This document shows, in pieces, positions 11,603 to 24,060 of a stretch of DNA of 64,000 bases. This stretch comes from Vermamoeba vermiformis. Taxonomy: Eukaryota; Tubulinea; Echinamoebida. Every line of letters begins with the position of its first letter. Position 1 is the stretch's first letter. The stretch spans positions 124,001 to 188,000 of the forward strand of contig JBEWZL010000098.1 in the NCBI GenBank assembly GCA_045837725.1, read 5' to 3'. Made by a program: the position numbers and the translations under genes. The notes below the pieces were generated by a model. It ran no database searches, had not been told where the DNA came from, and saw nothing but the letters and a program-made list of their open reading frames with translations.

Positions 11603-11796
11603 TTTGTGTGGATGGAAAAATGAAATAATTTTGCGCGGGAATAGATTTTCATAACCGAAGACCAGAACTGATTTCAGCACCACAATAAGCACCTTGTATA
11701 TTATATTTAATCGATTGTGTATTTTAGTTCCGAATCGCTTATTGTTGCAGAAGCTAATTTTTTTCAGTTTGATTTTTATTTTGTTGAATTGACGAG
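11603..11796. promoter_or_regulatory. Bidirectional promoter region
   Basis: Only 194 bp separate the start codons of the J-protein (-) and the kinase-SH2 gene (+). The region must contain both promoters; no defined box was recognised. Confidence 0.5.
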
Positions 11797-14639
11797 ATGC
11801 AAGCTTTACTTGAACGAGCACGCAGAAAAAAGGAAGAAGAGGAGGCTAAAAAAATGGATTCTGATAAGCAACAACAGTTGCAAGAGAAAGTACGACTTTC
11901 ACTGAAATATTCAACTTTAAGCCGATCTGCATTCCAATCTAATTTACAATTTCTATAAAATAGCAACTTAATTATGCTATTAGAATTAACACCGATTTTA
12001 TTTGATTTTAATTTCAAAATTATTTTTAGTTTGCTCAGATCCAGCTTCCCGAGACTTCCTTAGGCCCTCCAGAAATTGATCCTAGTGAAATTACTATAGA
12101 ACGCGTATTAGGCGACGGTAGTTTTGGCACAGTCTATCAAGGTACGCAATTAAATCAAATAAACTTGAATTTTCAGAATTTTATGCACGCATTTATTTTC
12201 AGCCGTTATTGTCGTGGGAAATTATTATTTTAATTATTATACTTAATATTAATATTTACTTATGATTTATTGACAGGCCAATGCAGATCGAAAAAAGTAG
12301 CGGTCAAAAAGTTGATAAAACAAAACTTAGACGAGAAAGAACTTCAAGATTTTCGGCGAGAAATTGAAATATTATCGTAAGCATTATAAACAAATTAGTT
12401 GTTAGCGTTGTTATGAATATGAACCACAATCGAACGGATCTAAAAAAGGAAAATTTCGTACGAATTATTATTCAACAATTTTATTAATTCTTTTATTTTT
12501 AGCTCAATTTTTTCTCCGAATATTTGCTTGTTTATGGGTGCATGCACAGCGCCTGGAAATTTGATGATTGTCACCGAACTCATGCGCAGTGACTTGGAGC
12601 AACTGTTACAAGATGAAGGTACTATATATCATTATTAATACTATATATAATAATATATCGTTATTATTCGATTTGCTATCGGCTATTAAAATTTAGATTT
12701 TAATTTTTTCACGGTTGTTAGGCGTGCAGTTGACGCTGTTCATGCGCATTAAGATGGGCAAAGAAATAGCACTGGGCATGAACTGGCTGCACCAGAACAA
12801 GCCTACAATCATTCACCGCGATCTCAAGCCCAGCAACATTCTAGTCGATGAGAATTTGAACGTCAAAGTGAGCGACTTTGGGCTGTCACAGATCAAGTGG
12901 ACCAACGCGAAATTGAGCGCAAAGGGCGAGCCAGGCAGTGCTTATTGGTACGTACTATGATCTAATAGTAATACTATTTCATAATATACCGTTATTATAT
13001 ATTAAAACAAAATTGATTTTTTTATGCGACATCCAACTTAAACTTAATTATCGGCAATATTTTACATATATAATTCGTTAAATATATAATTCGATGGTAT
13101 TTTAATTATTAATTTTAACACTAATATTCGTTTGTTAGGATGGCTCCTGAAGTATTGATGGGCAAAGAATACACTGAAAAATGTGATGTTTACAGCTTCG
13201 GCATTGGTACGTCAAACATAAATTATACTTAAATGATAGTACTGTATTAATATGTACCTTAATATATAGTGCTGTGGGAGTTATTAACGCGCAAAAAAGT
13301 GCCTTTTGAAGAGTACGATGACTGGGACGCTTTTCTGGATGCAGTCTGCAAACAAAATCAACGACCAGCGATACCTAACGGCACTAACCCTGGGTACGTA
13401 CTACCACTTTCATATTATACCGATTATATAAACCAAAAAAGAATGTTGATAAAATGACGGATCTGGATCCGACGTTGATTTTTTGTTTTGTTGCAGGTTG
13501 AAGACATTAATTGAAGATTGTTGGGCCTCAGATGACGCAGCACGACCACCGTTCTCGGCCATTGTAAAACGATTGGATACTATTCTTATAGACATTGCGG
13601 TCATGGATCTGCAAGCCAACACCTTTTGGAAGAAATATTTCCCGACCAGAGTAAGCCATTGATTTGAAATTTCCTTATTTGGCAAGTACTCACCGGCCAC
13701 GCATCATCTTAGGACCAAGTGCCTTGGAAAGATTTCATTAACGAGCTCGGTCGGTTCTTGAAGTTGACCGCCTGCGTCAACTTTTCATCGGCGCAGCGAT
13801 GGGTCAGCACGGCACCCGTGAGCGAATTGATTGAAAATCACATGGACCTGTTGGAGGGCACGAATTTATCTGTAAATGTACGGTGCTTGAAGAGTTTGGT
13901 GGCGGATAAATTGAAGACAAGCCAGGGTGTCATATTGGACTCGGACGAAGAAGTTGTGGGACTAGAAAAGTTTGGCAATGTTATGAGCTGGTTCGGACCA
14001 ATGAAAATTCCGAATTCTCCGAACGAGGAAACTGTACTCGATAAGGTAGGCGAAAAAATAATTGCAAAGTTTACTAACCACAATTCTACTTCGCCTTTTA
14101 TGGAAATATTAACGGTTTTATCTCAGATCCGAGAAGTATTAGCGTGCAATTGGTTCCACGGTGATATTGGCACTAAAGAAGCAGAGCGAATGTTGATGGG
14201 TGAAATTCCCGGAAGATTTTTCGTCCGATTTTCAACGACAACACCTGGTGGATTTACTATTAGCAAAGGTACGTCGTCACTTCACTAATACAACTAGTCT
14301 TTATATAGATATCTTTCAACCGTGAAAAAATACGCTTGACACGTGTCAAAAGGTCGTTGATTTTGATGTTTTTTGTTCACAGTTGGCAAGAAGCCTACGG
14401 ACGCAGCGACGAGCATTCGACATCAACGCATATCACATTCACTGACAGACGACAAGTACACCGTGCACCCGTCGAATAGATCTTACAACACACTGCAAGA
14501 TCTGATTGCAGCTGAAACGAGTGAACTACAGTTGTTACATCCGTATCCTGGTTCAAAGTACTTGTCGCTGTTCGTCGAACAAGATGTGTCGGGCTACAAA
14601 GAAGAGCCGGCACAGCAACCAGGCGACAAGCCCAAATAA
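11797..14639 (+). CDS. Protein kinase with C-terminal SH2 domain (SHK type)
   Basis: Ten exons join in phase: 11797-11889, 12030-12141, 12277-12376, 12503-12618, 12722-12947, 13139-13206, 13270-13393, 13497-13650, 13713-14268 and 14383-14639. An N-terminal coiled, charged stretch ([14 protein letters not shown]) precedes a kinase domain with [33 protein letters not shown] and WMAPEV. The SH2 domain begins [15 protein letters not shown] and holds GRFFVRFS, the phosphotyrosine-binding FLVR-type arginine. Kinase followed by SH2 is the architecture of dictyostelid ShkA-E and is rare elsewhere. HRDLKPSN predicts dual or Ser/Thr specificity within the tyrosine-kinase-like group. A role in phosphotyrosine signalling is inferred from the family. 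Confidence 0.93.
14337..14348. promoter_or_regulatory. TGACACGTGTCA palindrome in the last intron of the kinase-SH2 gene
   Basis: An exact 12-bp palindrome sits within the 114-bp intron between 14268 and 14383. Confidence 0.55.
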
Positions 14640-14938
14640 AGGGGCATTTGATCCGAGATCTGATCCAAAAAAAACACTGATTAAGCACTATTTTTCAACG
14701 CCTAGGGCGTCCGAATGGCTGTGTTTAAGTTTTTCAAAAACAGGATCCATGTCCCGACCTGAAATCTCGCGCTATCGATTTCTCGCTTGGCCGCGTACAT
14801 TCTTAAAAAATAAAAGCATAATTGGTAAGTCTAATGCTAGGACTTGGATTTTTACAGTGACCTACTTTGATTGATTAACGATAGGACTTTTATTTGGTAC
14901 AAAATTGTCCGCTGTCGGATTTACAAGTAAATAAGTTA
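14640..14938. other. Convergent 3' region
   Basis: This lies between the stops of the kinase-SH2 gene and the fasciclin gene. It has a short open stretch from ATG 14750 (MSRPEISRYRFLAW) next to a GTAAGT, but no second exon was found. It also contains a GATC-rich palindromic piece near 14650 (gatccgagatctgatcc). Confidence 0.4.
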
Positions 14939-16025
14939 TTAGTTGGAGTAGGGCAAGAGAACGCGGTCGATAATGTGCACGACACCATTAATTGCAACAT
15001 TATCAGCATTCAAAACGTTAGCGTCGTTCACAGTAACGGATGCAGCTCCAGGGAATGACCGACGTCTGAAAGTTACAGGGAGAATGTTGTTGTCGTTGGC
15101 ATTAAGGGGCGAAGCTTGGAATCCATCGAAAATGTTGGTAGAGAACACTTGTTGCCTAATAAGCAAACGTTAATGTCATTCTTAAAATTTTTCTTGGATC
15201 CTTTTTCCGATCTATTTTCTGATTTCGTTTGTACTTACTGAAGCACGTGGTACACGAGAACGTTCTTCAAAATAGACGGATCGGTAACGCCGATAGAGCC
15301 CAAAATAGGGTCGTTGAAGGCGTCGTTGGTGGGAGCCAAAACGGTGTATAGAGCGTCAGGGTTTTGCAAAGCTTGATCCAATCCGTTCTGATCCAAAACA
15401 GCCTTCAGAGTGGAGAGTTGAGGATTGCTAGCAATAATAGCGTAGACACTGCTAGCGTAGGATTTGAAGAGCCAGGCGTCGTTAAGCAAAACTGTGTCGA
15501 TCGCATGCAAGATTCCGTTGGATGCTTGAACGTTGGCCTTAATGACTCGAGCGTTGTTCACTGAAATTGAGAAAGGAGTTAAGGTCTTTAAAGGACTGCG
15601 CACTTCGAGGTCGATAGCGCTGCCTTGAGCACTGATCAAAGTGGTGTTCATGGACGCTTGGAAAGCAAGTGCAGATGAAGGCAAAGCACCGGAAACGACC
15701 TACAGAGAGTTAGATTAGTTATCGTTAACGATTATTTTATGATTCTTACGTGGTAGGTGAGAACGCTGGTAAGCACATTAGAGTTAGCAGGATCGGTCAA
15801 AAACTTAAGAGTAGCGGCAGGCAAAGCGTTGAATGCAGTGTTGTTAGGAGCAAAGATAGTGTACAAAGCATTTCCGTTAAGAGCTTGGTCCAAACCAGTA
15901 GCTTGAAGCAGACTATAAAGAGTGGAAAAGTTCGGATCTGATGCGATCACTTGGGTCAGAGTCATGAACTGAGCAGTGCTGACTGAGAGTACTGCCAATA
16001 AAGCAACGATAGCAATAAGACGCAT
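14939..16025 (-). CDS. Secreted protein with two fasciclin (FAS1) domains
   Basis: Three exons join in phase: 16025-15750, 15699-15239 and 15155-14939. Residues 1-18 (MRLIAIVALLAVLSVSTA) form a signal peptide. Two FAS1 repeats follow; each shows the ALYTIFAPNNTAFNALP or ALYTVLAPTNDAFND type motif, then a YHV motif, and each closes with a segment ending VVHIIDRVLLP or ILHAIDTVLL. The protein has about 318 residues and ends shortly after the second domain with no membrane anchor. FAS1 domains act in cell adhesion and matrix binding; a secreted matrix or adhesion role is inferred from the family. Confidence 0.93.
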
Positions 16026-16701
16026 TGTGTACTAAGTAGTAGTGTTCTTGATTAACTGAAAGAAATATTGTCCGAACGTTCGCTTTTTAAGGTTTTTCTG
16101 ATTTTGCCAAATTTGGATCTTTCGAAGAAATTGCAAGCCATCTCGTGATGTAGCACTAATATTACAGAAAATTATATTACACTTTCTAACGCCGTTTGCT
16201 ATGCTCTTTCGATAGCCTAAGCTCTCTACCAGGTAGAAAATTGTTTATCAAGGTAACGGTACATTTTTTATTCCGATAAGTAGGAAACTGTAATCAATTG
16301 TCCGGTTCATACATCCATCCGACGTTTAGATGCGAACGCGTTGTGCAAGATCTCTGAAGTACTAGCTGAAGGTACAGCTCAACTTCAGATCAGAGGTTAG
16401 CGCTCATCCATTTCGGCGACGTTTAAGGATCCTAGAAATGGCCAGACGACGGTCGAGCGGCGAGATCTTCGTCTATACAGATCGAGAATCCATTTCAGAC
16501 TTTCTAATCTTGGAAAATATTCGGATATATAAATCTCCGTAGACCTTCTAAATTTTTAATGATAAAATTTGATCTTATCCAAATAAATGGACATGACGCA
16601 TAATAAGAGCGATGCCTACAAGACAATGAACTTCAAAAGTGTAGTAGTGGATTAAAAAAATGTACCCATGAAAGAAAGATTTATCAAGGGATCATTCTTT
16701 T
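16026..16701. other. Intergenic region upstream of the fasciclin gene
   Basis: Nothing gene-like was seen. It contains the fasciclin promoter and the 3' flank of the lectin-phosphoesterase gene. Several AGATCT/GATC half-sites lie between 16350 and 16490. Confidence 0.5.
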
Positions 16702-19589
16702 TTATTTTCCGCCGTAGTGAGCTTTAAATTTGGTATGAAATTCGACTAAAATTGCTTGTCTGCGGCCAATAGCTTTAGCTCCTCCAACACACGTCGCGGC
16801 ATTAATGTACGTGCGGTGCTCATCATAATAGGCGCCATAGCCCTCTGTAATTATCATATGAATATGATATTATAGGCACTATTAGTAGGTCTCAGGCTTA
16901 CCGTGATTATGACCGAAGAGATGTAATTTGACATTTGGCTTGCGTTTCAACATGTGCGTCAGTGAGTCATCGCCACGACTGTCACCGCTGAAAATAATAT
17001 CGCTAAACGTATGCAGAAGTTAATACTATATAGATTCATATAAGGGTCTGTATATTAACGTACCCATATCCTTTCGGTGGCACGTGTGTGATGAGAAAAT
17101 CAGCGTCATCGGGAATGAGCTCTGGCTTCGACTTCCATTTCATGCCAAAGATGTTAATGCCTATATTTGGAGATGGTCAATACTATTTCCTTATTTGGTA
17201 ATGATCATTTCTTTGGACGTACCCTCGACGTTAATCATCTTGTCCTCTAAAAAGATGCAATTCTTCAAGTTGTTCCGACACAAGATCGGCAACATCTCGT
17301 GATTGCCCGCAATGACAATTTTGTGCTTGTAGTTCAGTGTGCCGAGCCAATCATCGAAGGCCTTGATTTCGTGCAACTGGCCGTGGACAGTAAAGTCACC
17401 TACGACGCGAAATTTCAGGTCACGTGATCGTACCTAACGAGCTCAATGTGACGTACCTGCGTGCAAGAGAATGTCACCGTCAGGCATGGGAATTCTGTGC
17501 GCGTAATTGTGCGTGTCAGACACCATCACAATGCGCAGTGGCTTGGAGTTTTTGATTTCATCTGACGACACGCCTTTGAGGGGCAGGTGAATGATCTAAA
17601 GAAGGCTGTCTGTCAGTACTGACACTCGAATGACACGTGTCAACCGTTCAAAATGAAAATTATATAGCGGGTCAGTTGACACGCGGGGCAAATTAAATCC
17701 TGTGACAGGTGTCAAACAGAGGTCTGTAACTACTTACAGTAGGCTTGGGCTTGACCTCTTGATCGGCTGTGAAATATTGGCAAAGTTAATAGTACGACCC
17801 AAACTATACTAAATATAGCTCCACGTACCGATCTCGATCAACTGTTTGACGGGCATGGGCGGAGGAACAGGCACGAATTGTTCCGTGTTCAGCAAGTCAA
17901 TCACGTCCTTCAAATTGTCTTTTTCAATGTCTGGCTCCGTGTCCATTTTCTCCGCGTCGGAGATTTTACTTTCTTCGAGCGCGACTTGACGGCCGAATAT
18001 TTGCAAAGATTCGATGGCGATTGGTTGTGCTGTCCTAAGGCCTGCTGTCACATTTTGAAATTTCCATTGCTCGTCCCACCAAACGTCACAGAGGTCACCA
18101 GTACCGTTTGCAAAAATGATGTGCGGGCACTTGTTGTACACGCACCACAACTTGCTGTAACGCCAAAAATAGATTAGACTTGCCTTATATGGTAAGTACC
18201 CGACACCTACCTTGCATTAATATCAGTTGTGACCATGGCGCGTTTGGAGATAGTCGCGTGTCGCCATCGACTTTTGCTGTGGTCCCACCAAATCTCGTGC
18301 AGGAGATTGTCCGAGCGCATAAAATACACGTGCATTTCATTCGTGAAACACGCGATTGGCGAGGACGACACTTTGTCAGCCGGTGACACGTACCGTCTGA
18401 ATTATTGCAAAGATTAGATTCATGAACCAATTCCACGCCGTCAAGCCCTAACATTACCTCAACGAGATATTTTTCCACTTGTCGTCCGGTCGTTTGAACA
18501 GTTCTCGCAAAGTGTCATCAGCAGCGCGGTAAAACAAATGAATCACGCGATGTCGGCCCACGCGTTCAATGCACGTGGGGTCTCCGATGCAAATAGGCGT
18601 GCGCGACGATGAGTCTATGTTGTTTGAGGCATCTTCACTAATGTTGTAATTGGTCCACTAACAATACAAATTGTCAGATCTGCCTTGGGTTGTCTTTGCA
18701 AGTATTTTTTTCGTATTGACTATATTTGGTAATAATACATACAGTTTTCGTCTCTAAATTGTACTGCACTTCAAAAATGGATCCGCCAGCATTGCGGAAA
18801 AACACGTGAATAATGTCGTCCATTGTCACCAGCACTAAAGGCATTACCCAAGTTATTAGTACTTGCCTAATATAGTAATAATAAATCAAACTCAAAATAC
18901 CTTGAGGATTGCCATCGATATCAGTGCCGTCAAAGACAACCAAAGCCACATCCGCAACTGAGGGATCAGCATACTTCAACTAAGAAATAGCGATATTAAG
19001 CGATGTTGCAATATTAGCGCTATTATAATAATCGAGTTTCTTACGAGACAGAGCTGATTTTTAGTGTTTTTGAAAAAGACGTATTGGATGCCGGCTACTT
19101 TGCATGCTGCAGGAACACCAGCTGCCTAATTAAATAATCGTATTAATAATGTGTTGTTATGGACTATGGACGTTATGTTTGAAGCGACAGGAAATGGAGA
19201 CTAAATTTTCATTACCTGGATGCCGCTGTCCTTAAGCAGGAGAGGAGTCACTACGATTTGGTCCGTCTTTATTTTAACTCTATAATTGAAAAATATGCAA
19301 AAATTAATTCTATGATATTTAGAGTAAATTTAAATATAACTTACCGATCTCTAAATTCATAAATAAGACCATCATGGTCTTTAAAAAATAATGTAATATT
19401 TTTCTTATCATTTCCAACGACGTTAGATACTAAGTAAGGTGTTTTTGACTTGGAAGGAAGTGGTCTTGAATTATGAATCCAGTCTCCAGGCGTTAACTCT
19501 TCAATATTCCGTTGTAAGCGGTGTACGTTGCCCTTTTGATCGGTATAGTAGAAGAATAAATCCTTAGACCTTGGCAGTATGAAGCTCAT
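16702..19589 (-). CDS. Lectin-like beta-propeller fused to MPPED-type metallophosphoesterase
   Basis: A multi-exon gene of about 14 exons starts at ATG 19587-19589. The first two thirds hold repeated blades with patterns such as ITLFFKDHDGLIYEF, IHVFFRNAGGSIFEV, VIHLFYRAADDTLREL, HVYFMRSDNLLHEIWWD and LCDVWWDEQW, like fungal fucose-specific (AAL) lectin propellers. The same exon carrying the last blade runs on into an acidic linker (about 18000-17830). A phosphoesterase of the MPPED1/2 family follows, with VMVSDTHN, LLHAGDFT, IAGNHE, THVPP and FGHNH metal-ligand motifs. It likely hydrolyses phosphodiesters using two metal ions. The propeller may bind sugar; no signal peptide is seen, so the site is probably cytosolic. 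Continuity through the linker exon argues against two separate genes. Confidence 0.85.
17631..17642. promoter_or_regulatory. TGACACGTGTCA palindrome in an intron
   Basis: An exact copy lies in an intron of the lectin-phosphoesterase gene (about 17596-17738). The same intron has the variant TGACAGGTGTCA at 17703-17714. Confidence 0.55.
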
Positions 19590-19719
19590 TGTGGTAACTG
19601 CTTTGAAGGTTGATCTTGAATTCCGAAAGAGACAACAGAAATTTAGTTGTACTTTTAATTATCCGGTCAAATTTACATCTTTTTTATTCCATGAAGGAAT
19701 CTGTACATAAATTACATGC

Positions 19720-22700
19720 TTAATCCACATACCCTGACGTCAATTTCTCTTTTGCCTGCGGATGGTCCAACGAATCTGTATCCGACTCATCGCTCGAACT
19801 GCTGTAATCAATTCGCTCTTGCAACGAGTGTGTTTCCGACTTGCCACTAGCATTACTAGCATTGCTAACGGTACTAGCTCCATCGTGAATCAGTGGGGAC
19901 GCGTCGCCTTCACTTTTGGAAATGTGCTGAGGCGGAGTTACGTTCAATGAGGGCGTGCTAGGCACTGAACGGTGACGTTGAAACGCTGGGTCCCGCTTCA
20001 TGTCCTCCAAGGACAACAATATTTCATTGAAGTCGGGTCGCTCCTCAGGTACCTGGCTCCAACAGCTCTGTTCGAAAGTTAGATCCGACCTCACCTAAAA
20101 CTTGTACCCGAAATTATCACGTACCTCCATGAGTTTCTTCCAAGCAGCAGGACAGTCTTCAGGTATAGGAGGTCTATATCCATGGTGCGCTATCATGTCT
20201 GCGAGCTGCAGTGTTGATTTGTCGGTGGGACACGGATCTTTTGCTGTCAACATCTCCCACAGCACGACACCAAATGAATAGACATCTGCTTTTTCAGTGA
20301 ATACTTGGCCCTATAGTTAATATAATATAAGTATATAGTGATGCAATAACAAAGCCGTCGATGGGGCACGTACTCTGATAACCTCGGGTGACATCCAAGG
20401 CACAGCTCCAAGAGTTGTAGAAATGGTCTTATTGTCGTGCTTTAGCTTTGACAAACCAAAATCGGCAACTTTTGCACGATATTTCTCGTCCATCTGAAAT
20501 TTATTGTTAGATTCGACCGTTTGTCGTTGGGTGGACTTACCAAAATATTTCTGCAGCTCAAATCACGATGCAGAATAGGAATGCCGTGCAAATAACTCAT
20601 GCCTTGAGCGATTTCAATGGCAGTCATAAGCTTTTGATAGTTGGTGGGCAGATGCTTTTGTCGTTGGTACGGATTGTGCAGCAGATCGTACAAAGAACCG
20701 CCTTTCATAAACTCCGTAACAATAGCCTTGCATTCGGGACTAAGAACAGCACCCAAAAACAAGATGACTCGCGGATGTCGCAGTTTTCTGTTCATGAAAC
20801 AAAATGGTTAATAGACTTTCCAAATTAGGGCAAAATAAACGGTTCGCTTGATTCATGAAATCAACAAAACAAGATTAAGACACTACTTACGTTAATATCT
20901 CGACTTCTCTAATGAACAAGTCTTCGTCGTTCTTCTCTTTAAAGCTCTCACGATAAATAATTTTGATCGCAACATCGCTGCCGCGCCATTTGCCTTTGCG
21001 AACTTCGCCAAAAAATCCTTTGCCAAGAATTTGACCAAAGACTAGTTGTTCTTTGGGTATCTCCCACATGTAGCTATTTCCATGCGATAATCGATCTAAA
21101 ATCAAAAATTAGATCAAGATCTGGATGGGCTGATCTGCCACCGTACCTCTAGGACTAGTCAAGTTGCCAGTCGAGTTCGTTGGCTTTACTATGCTCGAGC
21201 CACTCGTTGGCAAGGAATTGCTTATGGATTTAGAGGAGTCTGTGACGTAGTAAGCATTGTTCGAATTCGAACTTGTGTTACCATTCGAGCCATTTGTCAA
21301 TCGCACTGAATTACCACTGTGTGGCTTAGAAATATCAACCGAGTCTGTCAACTCGTAGTCCGTGCTGTCACCACTGTCATCAGATCTCTTGGACTCGTTC
21401 AAATGTTGCGAAGATTGGCTCAAGTTGGGGCTGTACACCGTGCCACTCGTCACGAGACCTTTGTCCTCGAAGACGAATAGTTTCAGAGCCTTGTGATGTC
21501 CGTAGAGCGCTAAGAAATAATCCAAATCTAAAGCGCCGTAAGTAAGTATTGATTTTTCCTAAAAAGGCAAGTCATTACCTTGTTGCTTGGTTATCCTAAT
21601 CAAGTCGCCGTCCTCGTCCATAAACTTGATTACTAATCTCTCTCGGTTATATTCTTCGAGGACCTGGGCTAGTAGAAACTGCACTGTAAGCTGCTTCGCC
21701 TCGACGGTTACTAGTCGCACATCATCCTCCAAAAAACACTTGAACACGCGGGTATGTTTGCTCGATTTACTCGCTCTTTTTCTTTGTCTTTCTTCTTTTT
21801 CAGTGTTACTATGCTTACTATTGCTCTCTGTCTTCTCTTCAGCACTCGTGGTCAAAATTGTTGCGTGTTTCGGTGATTTCAATGTCTGATTCGCTTGTTG
21901 CGTGGATGCGATACTCGCGCTTCGGTGATGGCTTGGGATTAATATAGGAGGTACCTTTGTATGATGATCAGCGTCAATTGATCTCCTACGATGTTCTACC
22001 TTGTCGGGTGTAACGGTAACTGTTTTGTTGTCAGATTTGGCATGCGAGATGTGACCCAGAGGAAAAGTAACTGACGATTTCAAAGTATGATCGAATGATT
22101 CTGATCGAGCTCTTACTATCGCATCGTTCGGTTGTGCCGAATGTGTTGGGTAATCTCGCTGAGATTTGCTGCCTGACGGAACTTCTTCCAAATCTGGCGG
22201 GTCTCCCTTTTTGGTGTCCTTCTTTTTGGGTTTTTTAACCATCAGCCACGTGAAAGTATATCCTCGCGTCTTTTTGTCTTGAAATAAATCTAAATTTGCT
22301 GCGTTCTCTGGATTTGAGTCTTTCAGCGCGACAATTGCTTTGTGATCCATCAAAATCTGACAAAATCGTGATGCTTTATGTCTAGACCACGAGTGTATAT
22401 CATTGGTTAGCCAATCAACTGCTTCAGAACCTAAATTACATTTTCAATTAAAAAAAATCTGCGTAACGGATCACAAATTTTTAGAAAAGCGAAAAAACAA
22501 AATCGAGGTATGCGTATTATGTATTTGCATGAATTATTACCAGTAAATCCCTTTGCAACCTTCCAGGAATGCTTTCGGAGCTTTACGCCAGTTTTCTCGT
22601 CTGACATGCGACTTAAAAGTCGTCGGATCTGCAGAAAAAGCAATTAATTGCTGCAATTTATCCTAATATTAAAAATGCATTAAGTACTCTAATGTCGTAG

Positions 22701-23135
22701 TGATATCATCGGTCGCTTCGCGTGCTATTGAAAAAAAGAATTTGATCGCACGCTAGCTCCATCCGGAAACAATTTAATACGGCAGAGTAACTATTATACT
22801 GCTACTATAATTAAGTACCTCTGCCTCTTCAAAATATTTTTCTTCTAGGTTGCTCATGATCTCAGCTCGTTTTGCTGCTATCAGTTGTTGCGCATCCTTC
22901 CCGCTAAAGCTGTCTTGAATGCTTTGAAGACTATTCATAGTCTTTTTCTATATTAAATAAAATACTGGGATTAATATATGCGGGATCGGGTTTAGTTAAA
23001 TAATTGTTTTGAGATCTCAGATGTATGTCGGTTACTTACTTCAGCTTCAAGTATTTTAGTCTTCAACGCGTGATAAAACGAGTTTGAATGCTCGTTCTTC
23101 TCGCTGGCTGGCTTGGATGTGGTCAGATTGCTCAT
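19720..23135 (-). CDS. DEP-domain protein kinase (tyrosine-kinase-like)
   Basis: The start ATG is at 23133-23135 and there are about twelve exons. Order: an N-terminal helical region; a DEP domain whose exons join to give GVKLRKHSWKVAKGF then GSEAVDWLTNDIHSW; a Ser/Lys/His-rich low-complexity linker; a ubiquitin-fold PB1/RBD-like domain (VFKCFLEDDVRLVTVEAK to LKLFVFE); a Ser/Asn-rich linker; and a kinase domain. The kinase shows GKGFFGEVRKG, VAIKII, HRDLSCRNIL, DFGLSKL and WMSPEV. HRDLSCRN is close to tyrosine-kinase loops but the overall type is TKL. A Ser/Asp-rich tail ends SGYVD. The DEP domain suggests membrane or G-protein/Wnt-like docking. Combining DEP and a ubiquitin-like fold with a TKL kinase is unusual outside amoebae. 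Confidence 0.9.
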
Positions 23136-23761
23136 TTTTGGAAATCCAACAGTCCACGCTCATACAACGCTATTTAACTTTCAAATAAATATCTAGTATA
23201 CTATATGTATTATTATAAGTCTTTGTTGATTATTGCATCGCGTGTGGTGCTCTGTGTCGCAACGAATACTTCACTGAATTAAAACACACCGCCCGACAAA
23301 ATATTTTCGCCATTTGAAAAATAATCGTGAACTCAAATCAGTAAATATGACTATATTGGGCGCGGAATAGGAGGGATAATTCAACGCTCATATTATCTAT
23401 CGAAAAAACTGTGTTGGTAAGTTCCGTAGAGATGTAGCGTGGATTAAGGCCATTGTTCTTCGGATAACGAATAATATAGATATTATTACTGAGTATATGT
23501 ATGGTTTTTTAAATTAAATACCACTGTATAATAACTAAAAGGACGTATGTTTACCAATATTTCAAATGTCGTTTTGTTCTTTAAGCAGCCACTAAATACT
23601 TATTAAGAAAGACCATACTGCGTGCCTATATTATCTGTGTTCGTTGATTTGAAATTTGAAATTTAATGCCGAATCTGACTTAAACCTTCGGTTTTGTTAA
23701 CGTAATCTTATTTCTTCCCAATGTTTCGTGCAACAACAACTAACGACCATAATCAACGCAA
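23136..23761. other. Intergenic region upstream of the DEP-kinase
   Basis: No gene was seen. AT-rich DNA, serving as promoter of the DEP-kinase. The right end shares sequence with the DNA just upstream of the complete serpin gene. Confidence 0.45.
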
Positions 23762-23888
23762 ATGTCCACGTTAATACTGGATTACAATGGTTTCAACACC
23801 AGCGCGTGGAGCTTCGCTGCGGATTTGCTGGCAAAAGTCTTGGAACGACCAAATAATATTTGTTTATCACCCCTTAGCGTGTAAATTT
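23762..23888 (+). pseudogene. Serpin first-exon duplicate (broken)
   Basis: This is a near-identical copy of exon 1 of the complete serpin at 26100. It has the same start, about 42 shared codons (TSAWSFAADLLAKVLERPNN), and the similarity runs on into the first intron to about 23953 (matching to about 26287). A CAA codon of the intact copy is TAA here, and no further serpin exons follow; an unrelated gene starts at 24061. It looks like the remnant of a local duplication. Confidence 0.8.
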
Positions 23889-24060
23889 GTAAGTACAGCA
23901 TCATTACAAATTTATTAATCATAACAATCCAAAAATACGAGATCCAAAATAATAATAATTTCAGGCGATTAGAATTTGAGCCAACGTATTATGCGGAGCA
24001 AAAAAACGAAAAAGACCGCCAAAAAATTATTGTTTATCTTTTTTTCGTTTGTTACAACAA

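Noticed and set aside
21587-21889. Plus-strand frame rich in Ser/Leu
   Set aside because: Antisense of the Ser/Lys-rich linker of the DEP-kinase; no splice or domain support.
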